A stretch of DNA of 44,038 bases from Paramecium octaurelia (GCA_905182995.1 CAJJDP010000043.1:511216-555253), one strand, 5' to 3'. Shown: positions 22,321 to 36,511, counted from the stretch's first letter. Notes: a model not told the origin generated them from the sequence alone. Numbers and translations: made by a program.

Positions 22321-25300
22321 ATGAATTAAACGCAAAAGGATAATGTAAGAGCTGATTTATTGGATTAAGATGGAAATGTTAAAAAATAGCATAAATCCAT
22401 GATGAAAAGTTCGAAACTCTATATTGAAAGTATTGGAAATAGAAATGGAAAAGAAGAAGTGACAACCTGTCCTACAGGATATCTCAAATGTAGTAAAAAA
22501 TGTTTGAAAACTCCACCCGATGGGTATTATTCAGATGGAATTAGTTGCATTTAATGCAATAGTAAATGTACAAAATGCACATCTCCAACTATATGCTAAG
22601 CATGTAGTTAAAACAACTTTCTAACTTTGTAGACTTGTAATAATGTTTGTACTAATAAATATCTTTATATGGATCCAACAACATAGACTTGCGTTACAAA
22701 ATGTCCACCCTAACTTTATCATGAAGAATCGTATGATAAAAGGAGTTGTGTTGAGGATTGTCTCTTAGGTTTTAAGTTTAATGATTAATGTGTTGATTCC
22801 TGTCCTAAAGGAATGTATATTAACAATAATTTCTGTATGAAGTGCCCCTAAAAATGTGAAGAATGTACATCACTAACAAATTGCACTTTATGTGTTCAAA
22901 ATTATTTTTTGGAAAATGGACGCTGTTAGTTAAGTTGTTTTTTTGGCAAAACGGATTATAAAAATCATGCTTGTGTCTCATAATGTGATCCATCACTATT
23001 TGAATATTAAAATTAATGTTTAGAAAGTTGTCCCACAAATCCGGTATTTTATTATCATTCAAATATCTGCATGGATGCATGTCCAAATAATACAGTCTAG
23101 TATAATTAAGAGTGTCTTGATTGTGATGTGTCATGCTCAACATGTATTGGCCCCTCAAACAATGATTGTCTAATTTGCAAAGAAACCTATTATTTGCATG
23201 ATTAATAATGTATTCTTACTTGTCCTCATTTATATAATGAAGTAGATAGATCTTGCGTTATTTCTTGTCCTCGAAATCTTCTGTTGGATGGAAATAAGTG
23301 TGTTTTGATTTGTAGTTTGTACATGTATTCTAATACCTGTTTGTCAAGCTGTCCACCGGGAACATACAAATCAAATTAGATTTACTATGATTGCTCTTAA
23401 AATTGTCTTGAATGCGATTCTTTTGGATGTAATAAATGTGCAAATGGATCATTTTTAAATGATGGAAGTTGTAGTAATTATTGCCCAAACTATTACAATA
23501 TTATCTAAAATCAATGTGAGGAATAGTGTCCAGAAGGAACATTTCTTTATATTGATCAATGCTATGCATCTTGTCCAGCAAATACATATACATACCTGTA
23601 AGCATGCATTTTAGACTGCCCTTTGAGAACAATTGTAATAGATTTCATTTGCTACTAATGCCCAGGGAGATGCGCAGTTTGTAAAAATCAATACGAATGT
23701 CTTAATTGTGATGAACCTTATTACTAATATAAAGGAGAATGTGTTATGGCATGTCCAACAGTACTTCCTTATTAGAATAAAATTTATCATGAATGTTAAT
23801 CGGAATGTTCTCCAAATACATATGAAAAAGGATATGACTGTGTTAAAGAATGTGATTTAATTATCTATTAGAATAAATGTGTAAAATAATGTCCATACGG
23901 ATATTATGGTAATACGATATGTAAACCATGTAAATTGGAGTGCAAAGATTGCACTGATTTTAATATTTGCACAGAATGTTCAGACCATTTTTACCTTGAG
24001 CATAATTAATGTGATAAACAATGTACTAGAATCAAAGATCTGAAATAAAAGAAATGCGTTGATTCATGTTCCTCGCTTCTGTATCAAAATGTGTGCTTTG
24101 AAAATTGTCCTATAAACACATTTTAACATACAAATACATGTCTTCAAAAGTGCTTAGATGGATATTTTGGTTCGAAAGAATTCAAATGTGAAAAGTGCCC
24201 TTATTAATGTATCACATGCACATCTTTTAATTAATGTAGCAGTTGTAAAGTTGGATATTATTTATATCAGAATTAATGTTTAAATTAATGTCCTGATAAA
24301 TTATTTTCAAATCAATTAATCAGTTAATGTTCATCATGGTGTCCAGATAAAACATTCACATTTAGAAATTAATGCTTATATGAATGTCCAAGTGATTATT
24401 TTAATGACACCGAAAATTATAAATGTGTTTCATCTTGTAGCAATCAACAATATCGTAATAAAAACAGTTGTTATCCCTGCTCTATTGAATGTGATTAATG
24501 CACAACCTATGGGAATTAGAATTGTATAGCCTGTGCAACAAATTACATTTTAACAGAAGATGGACATTGTTTTGGAAATTGCAAAGCTGGTTATTATTAA
24601 ACATCTAATTCTTGTGAGAAATGCTTGCATAAATGTTTGACTTGTTAGAATGATACAGAATGTTTATAATGCAGGGGAAATAATAGAGATTAACTTGACT
24701 GCTCATGCCCAAAAGGATTTTATGATGATCCATTCTATGATAATTGTTAACAGTGTCCATGTGAGGAATGTATTTCTGAAACTGAGTGTCTAGTATGCAA
24801 AAATAATCTCTAAGTTCCCAACTGTTCATGCAATAGGAGACTTAATGAAGATTGGTGTATTACTTGCCAAGTAGCATCTGTAAATATAAAATATTCAGAT
24901 GATCTAAATTAAATCATAGTTTATTTTGGATATTTGATATCTGTTAATTTAATTAACCCTTTCTAACCCTCTAGTTGTTCTCTTTGGTTTAATAATGCTG
25001 AAATATTTGGAAAAGATGCTTAATGCTATTTGTCATGGGATAGGTATGTGGTTAACATCTTATTGGAGCCATACGCTTCTGTTAATGTTGGAGATAATTT
25101 GAGTTTCAAATAATCTTTCTATCGAGATGTAAATGAAGGTCTTTGTGATGGATAATATATTGAAATATTTATTGATAGCACTGTCAAGGGACCTTCAGCA
25201 TAAACTAAACCTTACATACTGTTTGATGTACCATCTGTTGTAAGTACATGTAGGGTGATTCAAATTAAACAAATATTGCTTGAAGGAACAGCTAAAAAGA

Positions 25301-28300
25301 TTCAAGATGTGTTATTTTGGACTCTGCATGAAATGGATAATGACGATTATTATCTGTAAATGGATGCATTCTTGGCAAATTAAAAAATTGAATTCATCAT
25401 TCCAATAGGTACTCTAGCCTCTAATGTTACATATACAATAACAGCCAAATATGTGAATTTCATAAACAGGGTAAATTTCACAACATTCACATTCACTACA
25501 CTGGCAGACTTAGTTCCTTATGTTTTTCTATAATATAACCCTTTGATAGCAAGGGTTTATGTTTTCGATTGTAAAGTCACATATTCTGATTTGAAAAATT
25601 AGTTTAATTTGTCCATTCAAATTTCTGATTCCAATAATAAAACTTACCTTTCCATGCAGCAACCCATTAACCCCATTTATGAAGTCCTATTAAATGAATC
25701 TCTTTTACCTAAAGAAACCCAGTTACTTTTTATGGCATCAACAGGAAGTTCGTTCATTTAAGAAAAGATTTATCTAAAATCGAAAAACATTGACATTAAA
25801 TTCCTTTAAAAGAATAGATTTATTGGATTAGACAATTAAATTAATGCAAGAGCCTTCGATAGAAATGTATAAGATGAAGTTTTAAGTACTTTAAATATTG
25901 AATATCAATGGAAGTGTAATAATTTATTCAATTTATAACCTTGTAAGACAGAAGAAAATAAGATTATGGAATTTCCATCCAGAAGAATTGCTGATATCCT
26001 TGCAGATAGTTAAAATACTACTTTTGTCTTCTTTGTTAAGGCATCAAAAGGTAATAGATGGACAGTAAAAGAGCAATTGATAGTTGTCACAGATTTTGAA
26101 ATCGAAGAAGAATTTGTATTAAATTAAGAAGTTCCTCAAAATACTGTCAATCTTAATGATGAAATAACAATTTTAATTAGAAATAATTAAAAACATGCTT
26201 TCATTATGCAAGAATTCAAAATCTTGGCTTCTATCAAAACTATTGGCTCGACTTTAAAGTTTAGACTCGCAGGATTAACAACCAATTATAACAGTCCTGT
26301 GTACATCTATCTAGTCCCAGGCAATGAATCTATAGCATTTCAGCTAAACAGTCCTCCTTCAGAAGTTTATTTCAATATAGATCCTCTTCTAGGTTAATCT
26401 TTAGATTACTTTCACTATTCAGTCCAAAACCTATAACCTGGATATACTTTTAGTATTTATTACTATTTTGAGAAACCTATTCTCAAAAATGATGTAAATC
26501 TATAATCCATTAATTATGGTATACCTGTGGTGATTAATTCTTAAGAATTAGAAGGTTCCTTTTAACTTCCAAATGGAATTATTAATGATGCAATATCTGT
26601 TCTGTGCTAAATTGAATCAGCAAAGGGATCAAAGTCATATTAAGTGTCGGATATTCAAGTCAATAGAAAAAGATATCAGATAAATAAACTATTCCAATCT
26701 TTCAATAATCAAACTAATTTTTCAAATTTGCACAGTATACACACTATGATTAAACAAATGGAAATAGAATAATAATAGGTATGCTTAAAACAATGCTCAG
26801 GTGTAGGTACATGCATCAACAAAAAGTGCAAATGCCCTCCAGAATATTATTTTGATGATTGCAGTGGAACCATAGAAGAATACAATAAGTTTAGCGGCCT
26901 TATTTTAAATACTTTGCAATAATTAATTAAAATTCCAATAAAAAATGATGATGAGTTTAGATTGTTTGGCTAATCGTTATTGTATTTATCAACTTTATAA
27001 GATTTAAATAATACAATTACAAATTCAGATTGCTAATAAATATTAGAATAATACATTTAAAATTTAAATTAAAGATTAGAGAAAATCAACCAATACTCAA
27101 TTAATCTTTAATATCAGTCAACTGCTTATCTGAATTACTCTCAAATTGACATAAGATAATTGGAAAATTAGAATGACTTACACACAGCCTTAAAGAGCAC
27201 AGTATTTATGTGGGCTAAAACTCTATTTACTGAAGACTCTGCTGTCTATTAATTGCAAAGTCGGTTATAATGCTTTTTGTCATCCATCATAGAATTGACT
27301 CTATTTAGTATTGAATAAAATGAATCTATTGATTATTCAATTGATACAGCCTTTTTAAAAATGTAAAGAATTAATAATATATCCAATATCACAAAAGCAA
27401 GAATATTAGTTGAATCCATTGAAGATAATTCCAATGATTCAGAATACTATGACTTTGTTTAAGCTATATATATTCGTAATTACTTCGCTTTTGATGGTTA
27501 CTATCCGTATCCCTTACAATTATATCCACTTTACGATTACTAAATACGCCAATAATATAGAAAATAAAATATTTAATTATAGACTTATATCTAATACAAA
27601 TTTAAAGTACTTAATGATACTACAAATCTGGTTTGTTTAATGAGAAATTCTTAGACGTATGAATGGTCAAATGAAAATTGCACACTTCATGAATCCAATA
27701 CATCCTATTTTTGTAATTGTACAACACTTGCTCCAACAACCATTTGCAATGATTATGACTACCTTTTTTCAAGTTATCCTTAGTTTTAATTGAATATCCC
27801 AAATCTGCTATATATTATTTACTTTGCTTAATTAATCATATTAGGAATATTCTTCATTAAGGCACGGAATTCTCAGCATGAAAAGTCTATAGATAATAAT
27901 AAATTTGGTTAGGTACTCAAATTAGTAAAAAGCAGTAAAGTAGTAGCATTTGGAAATAAAATTGTTCCTATTGAGGATGAAAAACTAAATGATTCGATTG
28001 AGTCAAAATAACATTAAAATACACAACACGCAGATAAGAACAAATTTAGTTTTAATAATTTTTGGGTACTAAGTACATTTATCATAGAAATATTATTTTT
28101 TAACTTCAATGATTTATAAAAAAATTTGTTACTTTAGTTCATTTCATCTTTCTGTTTTGATTATATTGAGGTGGAATCAAGCCATTATTATTGGAGAAGT
28201 TTTAAGTATTATTGGATTTAGTTATGATATTTCTATGTGGATCCTGTTATCATCAATCATTTTTAGTAGAATTTTTGAGTACATTTTCAAAGTAATCAAT

Positions 28301-28639
28301 TTATTATACTTTAGACTTAAGTCAAATACTTTTTTTATATGAAATAAGTAATAATTCTTTTTATCATCAAATTTTTCCTATTCATATTAATGTTATCCAC
28401 ATTTTTATTTGGAATATATTTCTATTTAATGATCCATAATTAAACAAGTTTGGTATTAAATACTAGTTTATCATAAGATAATTTCATATGCATTTGCCAT
28501 TTTAATAGATTTTCTATTTTTAGATATCATCTAATTTAGTGCCAATAAATTTTTTGGATAAGAGAAGAAAAGATTAATTAGAAAAAAACTTAGAGAATTT
28601 AAATTTATAACTAAGGTGTAAGGCTTCAATTAATTCTGA
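22321..28639 (+). CDS. Giant Cys-rich/EGF/GPS membrane protein, about 2,082 residues, four exons
   Basis: Exons 22321-28065, 28088-28291, 28315-28452 and 28478-28639; introns of 22, 23 and 25 nt, all phase 0. Residues 50-849 are furin/growth-factor-receptor-like Cys-rich repeats (CxxC, CPxGxY, CxxC). Residues 853-1480 are beta-rich, like PKD/REJ regions. An EGF-like module spans 1488-1514 (CSGVGTCINKKCKCPPEYYF). A GPS-like motif lies at 1772-1800 (two Cys, Trp1782, ending FCNCTTL), followed by TM1 at 1829-1846 and at least four more hydrophobic spans in the last exons. This order recalls polycystin-1/adhesion-receptor-type proteins. The cleavage tripeptide HL(S/T) reads TTL here, so cleavage is doubtful. 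The N-terminus (MNQTQKDNVRADLL) shows no signal peptide, so the true 5' exon is probably missing. The stop at 28637 truncates the tail relative to the 21301 paralogue. Confidence 0.85.
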
Positions 28640-29007
28640 TATTATTTAAAATAACATCCAAGACACATATAATCTTTAATCTTTTATTATTGTTAAAATT
28701 TTGTAGTTATTTTATTAAAGTCATTTATTAATATTATAAGCAAGCAAGTTACGATAAAAGTTGAGGAGAGAATCCCTATTTAATGAAATGAAAGTAATGG
28801 TATTAAGAAGGTTTAGATTACCTAACCCGTCAATATAGGAGAATTCTAGAAAATTCGCCCTTCTTTTACAGACTCTTCCCATTACCGTGATGATTCTACA
28901 TTGACCATGGATTGAACAATGATATAGAGTATTTGAATGTCAATAGTTTGTCAATTGATTTAAACTAATTAATTATAGATTATTACATCAAGTAAAATTT
29001 TAAGAAC
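28640..29007. other. 3' flank of the surface-protein gene
   Basis: To about 28930 it resembles the flank at 22064-22230 and may contain unrecognised coding tail. After that it is AT-rich with nothing recognised. Confidence 0.5.
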
Positions 29008-29624
29008 TTATTGAGAAAATACATTATTTGTTTTTAATTAATACAAATAGTATCTTTGTTAGATAGTCTATTATAGTTCGGAATGATATGTTAAATGTCT
29101 TACTTATTTAGTCCTGATCCTTCAAACTTAATAATAAAAGGCACTTTAATATTAATGAACTTGATTTATCTGACTGTATCATAAGTTTTCATTGCATACT
29201 ATTATTATAATTTTATGGAATTTTTTATATTTTATAAGAAATAATTATAAAATTTGGAATAATTGTGATAGCACTTTTCATTATTATTATCTATTTAGAA
29301 ATTATAGCTATTAGTATCATTTGGAGTTCAATGTTTTGTTTCTATTTTATTTATTTAAGATTAATAAATAACTACAAACTAATTTATTTGAATTGAATTT
29401 TTGAATTAAAATATGAATAAAGCACAAGTGATGATTTCAACAAAAAATGGAAATAATTTTAAATGTATTTTAAGGTGAAACCGAAATAATATGTGAATTT
29501 ATTTTCAATAAAATTAAAAAAATTTATTATATAATCTACATTATTGACTTACATTAAATATCCAGAGTTTCCCAAATACTAAGTTTTTTCATATTAAATG
29601 CTAAAATCCTTCATCCAACTCAAT

Positions 29625-29910
29625 TCACTTGCTAATCTTAATTACCAAACATTCTTCATCATAGGATCCCCTATTACTATGGCCGTCTTATGTAATATTT
29701 TTATATTTTAAATCTTTAAAATCGAAATCCCACTTCCCAACCTTTTTTTCTATTTTTAAATAGACCATCAAATAATTCACTCATTATTGCAATATAAAAT
29801 TATACCTTTGCTTTCATTAATAAATAAATCATTTATAGTTGAGAACAATAAATTTTATCCCAAACCCTTGTTCAAAAATTCCTCGTGGACTTTTTTAAAT
29901 TCGACCTTTT
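29625..29910 (-). pseudogene. Relic of a GGGSYDE-type repeat protein (unit 1)
   Basis: Two minus-strand pieces in different frames: KSPRGIFEQGFGIKFIVLN and, downstream, KVGKWDFDFKDLKYKN followed by NRGSYDEECLVIKISK and TGA. They look like decayed units of a ciliate repeat family with the pattern KxGKWD...GGGSYDExGxKIGKW, similar in style to MORN/YwqK repeats (family assignment from memory). The repeat glycines are eroded and the frame breaks between units, so this is a relic. Nothing about function can be said. Confidence 0.45.
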
Positions 29911-30818
29911 TGGTTATTTATAATTGTTTAAATTTACCTTTTAATAGATTTTAACTTTGTAAATATTCACAAAGTTCTATTTATTAAAGGCATTACTAAA
30001 TAAGACCTCGATTAATTTATAATACATAATTTTCTTATATAGATTTTGGAAAATATTAGAATTTCCCAAATATATATATTAATATCAAAAAGCTAATTTT
30101 GATATTTATCGAATTCAAAGATTTTTTATAGCATTTATGTAGATGAAATTGATAGATGTAAAATTAAATTAACTCTAGAATATATAGGATTCTATAATTT
30201 TATGCAGTAAATATCATTTCTTGAACTAATTATATTAATAAATTACGAAAAAATGATTCATTATCTTTAGTCAGAATTTCAAAATGCATTTAAGGTAAAT
30301 CTTATAATAGGAATAAAATATCAATACATATAAAGTCATAAGGTAAGATAATAAATGAGTTTTTTATTTTTGATAATATCAAAATTGCTTTTTCACTTTA
30401 TTTTCTAATATATATAATAACCAAGCTAATTTATGTATTTATAAATATTAGAATAAGCATTATAAGTTAAGAAATTAAGCAGAAATTAAGTGTTTGTTTT
30501 CTTATCTTAGGTGATAAATTCAATTCTAGAATCAATTATTTGAATTATAAAACATTGTTATTTGGTACAAGCTTAACTCAAGTTAAATAACGACTTATTC
30601 ATTTGGTAAATTAAAAGTAATCTTTCAACAAGTGTAAATAACTGGTTGATATAAATTGAGCAACTCTTTAATTACAAGATTGAATAAAAATTTGGTGGTT
30701 TGCATTTTATTTGAAAGATAAAATGTTAAAATATCCTTTTTAATCAACTTTGAAGAATTTTGATTATTAAATAATTTATTAATATTTAATTTTTATTCTA
30801 AATATGTGTATTGTTTAT

Positions 30819-31593
30819 TCATATTTCATGATATTTTCTGATTTGAATTTCTTTTGAAATATCATCCCATGTCATCAAAAATTATCCGTCATCACTCAAA
30901 TGTCCAAATAAATAAGCACTTCCAAATTGAATTGATTATTATATGCTAAACTCTTGATTTTCATTTGTCTTTATCAAATTCACATAAATGCCATTCTTAT
31001 TAACAAGCAGCCATTTTGATTTTATATGCTATTACGGAAACAATGAATAACCATCCTTACTATATTTTACAAGAACATCTTTAGTCTTTAAATACTATTT
31101 ATTTGTATCATTTATTTCATAAACATGCATTTATTCGCTTGAATCTGGCTAAAATGTAAAAACATTATCATTAATAAAGCATAATCTAGAACCATTAGTT
31201 TCAACTTTTATCTTTTAGATTACAATCCATTAAGAATCCTATTATGATTGTTCAATTATTAATATTTATTTATCATATCCACATGAAATCACTTTGTTCT
31301 ATTGCTAATTCAAACTTAATCCATAGATAGTGCCAGTATGATCTGTTATAGTCTATTAGCATAACCATCCATTCTTGTTCATCCAAAATTTAATAGTTTT
31401 ATCACAACTTCCTGAAATGATTAAATCTTCATTATTATTTAACACTAAACAATAAATACCTTTTGTATGTTCATTTAATTTTTATTAGCAAACCCATTAA
31501 TTACTTTGGTTCATGGACCATATTATAATTAAATTATCATCACTTCCAGATATAAATTAATTAGATTTCTTCATGAAGTTTAATGTACACACA
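30819..31593 (-). pseudogene. WD40 gene, 5'-truncated copy (unit 1)
   Basis: Encodes the C-terminal half of the protein described at 35552-37025: WD repeats with FISGSDDNLIIIWSM, IISGSCDKTIKFWMN and ISCGYDKQILIIE, to the same TGA at 30819. The reading frame is cut at the duplication junction near 31590, removing about the first 225 residues and any promoter. If the duplication is real this copy is dead; if it is an assembly artefact it does not exist. Confidence 0.8.
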
Positions 31594-34179
31594 TTATTGA
31601 GAAAATACATTATTTGTTTTTAATTAATACAAATAGTATCTTTGTTAGATAGTCTATTATAGTTCGGAATGATATGTTAAATGTCTTACTTATTTAGTCC
31701 TGATCCTTCAAACTTAATAATAAAAGGCACTTTAATATTAATGAACTTGATTTATCTGACTGTATCATAAGTTTTCATTGCATACTATTATTATAATTTT
31801 ATGGAATTTTTTATATTTTATAAGAAATAATTATAAAATTTGGAATAATTGTGATAGCACTTTTCATTATTATTATCTATTTAGAAATTATAGCTATTAG
31901 TATCATTTGGAGTTCAATGTTTTGTTTCTATTTTATTTATTTAAGATTAATAAATAACTACAAACTAATTTATTTGAATTGAATTTTTGAATTAAAATAT
32001 GAATAAAGCACAAGTGATGATTTCAACAAAAAATGGAAATAATTTTAAATGTATTTTAAGGTGAAACCGAAATAATATGTGAATTTATTTTCAATAAAAT
32101 TAAAAAAATTTATTATATAATCTACATTATTGACTTACATTAAATATCCAGAGTTTCCCAAATACTAAGTTTTTTCATATTAAATGCTAAAATCCTTCAT
32201 CCAACTCAATTCACTTGCTAATCTTAATTACCAAACATTCTTCATCATAGGATCCCCTATTACTATGGCCGTCTTATGTAATATTTTTATATTTTAAATC
32301 TTTAAAATCGAAATCCCACTTCCCAACCTTTTTTTCTATTTTTAAATAGACCATCAAATAATTCACTCATTATTGCAATATAAAATTATACCTTTGCTTT
32401 CATTAATAAATAAATCATTTATAGTTGAGAACAATAAATTTTATCCCAAACCCTTGTTCAAAAATTCCTCGTGGACTTTTTTAAATTCGACCTTTTTGGT
32501 TATTTATAATTGTTTAAATTTACCTTTTAATAGATTTTAACTTTGTAAATATTCACAAAGTTCTATTTATTAAAGGCATTACTAAATAAGACCTCGATTA
32601 ATTTATAATACATAATTTTCTTATATAGATTTTGGAAAATATTAGAATTTCCCAAATATATATATTAATATCAAAAAGCTAATTTTGATATTTATCGAAT
32701 TCAAAGATTTTTTATAGCATTTATGTAGATGAAATTGATAGATGTAAAATTAAATTAACTCTAGAATATATAGGATTCTATAATTTTATGCAGTAAATAT
32801 CATTTCTTGAACTAATTATATTAATAAATTACGAAAAAATGATTCATTATCTTTAGTCAGAATTTCAAAATGCATTTAAGGTAAATCTTATAATAGGAAT
32901 AAAATATCAATACATATAAAGTCATAAGGTAAGATAATAAATGAGTTTTTTATTTTTGATAATATCAAAATTGCTTTTTCACTTTATTTTCTAATATATA
33001 TAATAACCAAGCTAATTTATGTATTTATAAATATTAGAATAAGCATTATAAGTTAAGAAATTAAGCAGAAATTAAGTGTTTGTTTTCTTATCTTAGGTGA
33101 TAAATTCAATTCTAGAATCAATTATTTGAATTATAAAACATTGTTATTTGGTACAAGCTTAACTCAAGTTAAATAACGACTTATTCATTTGGTAAATTAA
33201 AAGTAATCTTTCAACAAGTGTAAATAACTGGTTGATATAAATTGAGCAACTCTTTAATTACAAGATTGAATAAAAATTTGGTGGTTTGCATTTTATTTGA
33301 AAGATAAAATGTTAAAATATCCTTTTTAATCAACTTTGAAGAATTTTGATTATTAAATAATTTATTAATATTTAATTTTTATTCTAAATATGTGTATTGT
33401 TTATTCATATTTCATGATATTTTCTGATTTGAATTTCTTTTGAAATATCATCCCATGTCATCAAAAATTATCCGTCATCACTCAAATGTCCAAATAAATA
33501 AGCACTTCCAAATTGAATTGATTATTATATGCTAAACTCTTGATTTTCATTTGTCTTTATCAAATTCACATAAATGCCATTCTTATTAACAAGCAGCCAT
33601 TTTGATTTTATATGCTATTACGGAAACAATGAATAACCATCCTTACTATATTTTACAAGAACATCTTTAGTCTTTAAATACTATTTATTTGTATCATTTA
33701 TTTCATAAACATGCATTTATTCGCTTGAATCTGGCTAAAATGTAAAAACATTATCATTAATAAAGCATAATCTAGAACCATTAGTTTCAACTTTTATCTT
33801 TTAGATTACAATCCATTAAGAATCCTATTATGATTGTTCAATTATTAATATTTATTTATCATATCCACATGAAATCACTTTGTTCTATTGCTAATTCAAA
33901 CTTAATCCATAGATAGTGCCAGTATGATCTGTTATAGTCTATTAGCATAACCATCCATTTTTGTTCATCCAAAATTTTATAGTTTTATCACAACTTCCTG
34001 AAATGATTAAATCTTCATTATTATTTAACACTAAACAATAAATACCTTTTGTATGTTCATTTAATTTTTATTAGCAAACCCATTAATTACTTTGGTTCAT
34101 GGACCATATTATAATTAAATTATCATCACTTCCAGATATAAATTAATTAGATTTCTTCATGAAGTTTAATGTACACACA
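31594..34179. repeat. 2586-bp tandem duplication, unit 2
   Basis: Second unit. It differs from unit 1 by a few substitutions, for example at 33958 (T against C) and in AAAATTTTATAG against AAAATTTAATAG just after. Here the sequence runs on past the junction into the rest of the WD40 gene. 31594-32210 holds nothing recognised. Confidence 0.95.
32211..32496 (-). pseudogene. Relic of a GGGSYDE-type repeat protein (unit 2)
   Basis: Same sequence and same frame break as 29625-29910, shifted by 2586 bases. A further partial copy lies at 34366-34643 after the N. Confidence 0.45.
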
Positions 34180-34364
34180 CCTTTTGTATGCTCACTTAAA
34201 AGTTGAGCCTGTGTCAATATATCTTATTTAAATTCAAATACTTTAATTTCAGTTTTGCATCCAGCTACTACAATTGAACAATCACTATTAGTAGCTATTG
34301 CAACGCAAGGTTCTTGTTATTTGATTGAATTTTGGAGTTATTCGTATTAGAATTAGTTTTATAT
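33405..34364 (-). CDS. WD40 gene, copy interrupted by the N
   Basis: The same gene as 35552-37025 from its TGA (33405) up to the N at 34365, so the N-terminal coiled coil is absent because the contig ends. WD motifs are intact and no frame break is visible. Given the overlap with 34366-36511, this and the complete copy probably represent one locus. Confidence 0.8.
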
Positions 34365-34365
34365 N
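34365..34365. other. Single N at a contig join
   Basis: The sequence restarts at the equivalent of 32219 (or 29633 in unit 1). Confidence 0.8.
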
Positions 34366-36511
34366 TAATCTTAATTACCAAACATTCTTCATCATAGGAT
34401 CCCCTATTACTATGGCCGTCTTATGTAATATTTTTATATTTTAAATCTTTAAAATCGAAATCCCACTTCCCAACCTTTTTTTCTATTTTTAAATAGACCA
34501 TCAAATAATTCACTCATTATTGCAATATAAAATTATACCTTTGCTTTCATTAATAAATAAATCATTTATAGTTGAGAACAATAAATTTTATCCCAAACCC
34601 TTGTTCAAAAATTCCTCGTGGACTTTTTTAAATTCGACCTTTTTGGTTATTTATAATTGTTTAAATTTACCTTTTAATAGATTTTAACTTTGTAAATATT
34701 CACAAAGTTCTATTTATTAAAGGCATTACTAAATAAGACCTCGATTAATTTATAATACATAATTTTCTTATATAGATTTTGGAAAATATTAGAATTTCCC
34801 AAATATATATATTAATATCAAAAAGCTAATTTTGATATTTATCGAATTCAAAGATTTTTTATAGCATTTATGTAGATGAAATTGATAGATGTAAAATTAA
34901 ATTAACTCTAGAATATATAGGATTCTATAATTTTATGCAGTAAATATCATTTCTTGAACTAATTATATTAATAAATTACGAAAAAATGATTCATTATCTT
35001 TAGTCAGAATTTCAAAATGCATTTAAGGTAAATCTTATAATAGGAATAAAATATCAATACATATAAAGTCATAAGGTAAGATAATAAATGAGTTTTTTAT
35101 TTTTGATAATATCAAAATTGCTTTTTCACTTTATTTTCTAATATATATAATAACCAAGCTAATTTATGTATTTATAAATATTAGAATAAGCATTATAAGT
35201 TAAGAAATTAAGCAGAAATTAAGTGTTTGTTTTCTTATCTTAGGTGATAAATTCAATTCTAGAATCAATTATTTGAATTATAAAACATTGTTATTTGGTA
35301 CAAGCTTAACTCAAGTTAAATAACGACTTATTCATTTGGTAAATTAAAAGTAATCTTTCAACAAGTGTAAATAACTGGTTGATATAAATTGAGCAACTCT
35401 TTAATTACAAGATTGAATAAAAATTTGGTGGTTTGCATTTTATTTGAAAGATAAAATGTTAAAATATCCTTTTTAATCAACTTTGAAGAATTTTGATTAT
35501 TAAATAATTTATTAATATTTAATTTTTATTCTAAATATGTGTATTGTTTATTCATATTTCATGATATTTTCTGATTTGAATTTCTTTTGAAATATCATCC
35601 CATGTCATCAAAAATTATCCGTCATCACTCAAATGTCCAAATAAATAAGCACTTCCAAATTGAATTGATTATTATATGCTAAACTCTTGATTTTCATTTG
35701 TCTTTATCAAATTCACATAAATGCCATTCTTATTAACAAGCAGCCATTTTGATTTTATATGCTATTACGGAAACAATGAATAACCATCCTTACTATATTT
35801 TACAAGAACATCTTTAGTCTTTAAATACTATTTATTTGTATCATTTATTTCATAAACATGCATTTATTCGCTTGAATCTGGCTAAAATGTAAAAACATTA
35901 TCATTAATAAAGCATAATCTAGAACCATTAGTTTCAACTTTTATCTTTTAGATTACAATCCATTAAGAATCCTATTATGATTGTTCAATTATTAATATTT
36001 ATTTATCATATCCACATGAAATCACTTTGTTCTATTGCTAATTCAAACTTAATCCATAGATAGTGCCAGTATGATCTGTTATAGTCTATTAGCATAACCA
36101 TCCATTCTTGTTCATCCAAAATTTAATAGTTTTATCACAACTTCCTGAAATGATTAAATCTTCATTATTATTTAACACTAAACAATAAATACCTTTTGTA
36201 TGTTCATTTAATTTTTATTAGCAAACCCATTAATTACTTTGGTTCATGGACCATATTATAATTAAATTATCATCACTTCCAGATATAAATTAATTAGATT
36301 TCTTCATGAAGTTTAATGTACACACACCTTTTGTATGCTCACTTAAAAGTTGAGCCTGTGTCAATATATCTTATTTAAATTCAAATACTTTAATTTCAGT
36401 TTTGCATCCAGCTACTACAATTGAACAATCACTATTAGTAGCTATTGCAACGCAAGGTTCTTGTTATTTGATTGAATTTTGGAGTTATTCGTATTAGAAT
36501 TAGTTTTATAT
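34366..36511. repeat. Third copy of the WD40 region after an N
   Basis: Matches 32219-34364. At the positions where the two tandem units differ it carries the unit-1 bases, yet it continues past the tandem junction as unit 2 does. 34366-35551 carries no gene except the relic fragment. Confidence 0.9.

Larger units (their letters stand above)
29008..31593. repeat. 2586-bp tandem duplication, unit 1
   Basis: Starts TTATTGAGAAAATAC and is followed without any N by a second unit beginning with the same bases at 31594. It contains about 1.8 kb of mainly non-coding DNA, a decayed repeat-protein fragment (29625-29910) and the C-terminal half of the WD40 gene. Confidence 0.95.

Noticed and set aside
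22820..23158. 112-codon minus-strand ORF rich in His, Met and Asn
   Set aside because: Antisense shadow of the Cys-rich repeats (TGT/TGC read backwards gives ACA/GCA).
26206..26397. Short standard-code plus-strand ORF
   Set aside because: It is an internal piece of the giant Cys-rich/EGF/GPS gene in the same frame, bounded only by TAA codons that are Gln here.
27410..27640. Plus-strand ORF overlapping the giant gene in another frame
   Set aside because: The giant gene frame has the conserved GPS-like Cys/Trp pattern at this place; the alternative is a shadow.
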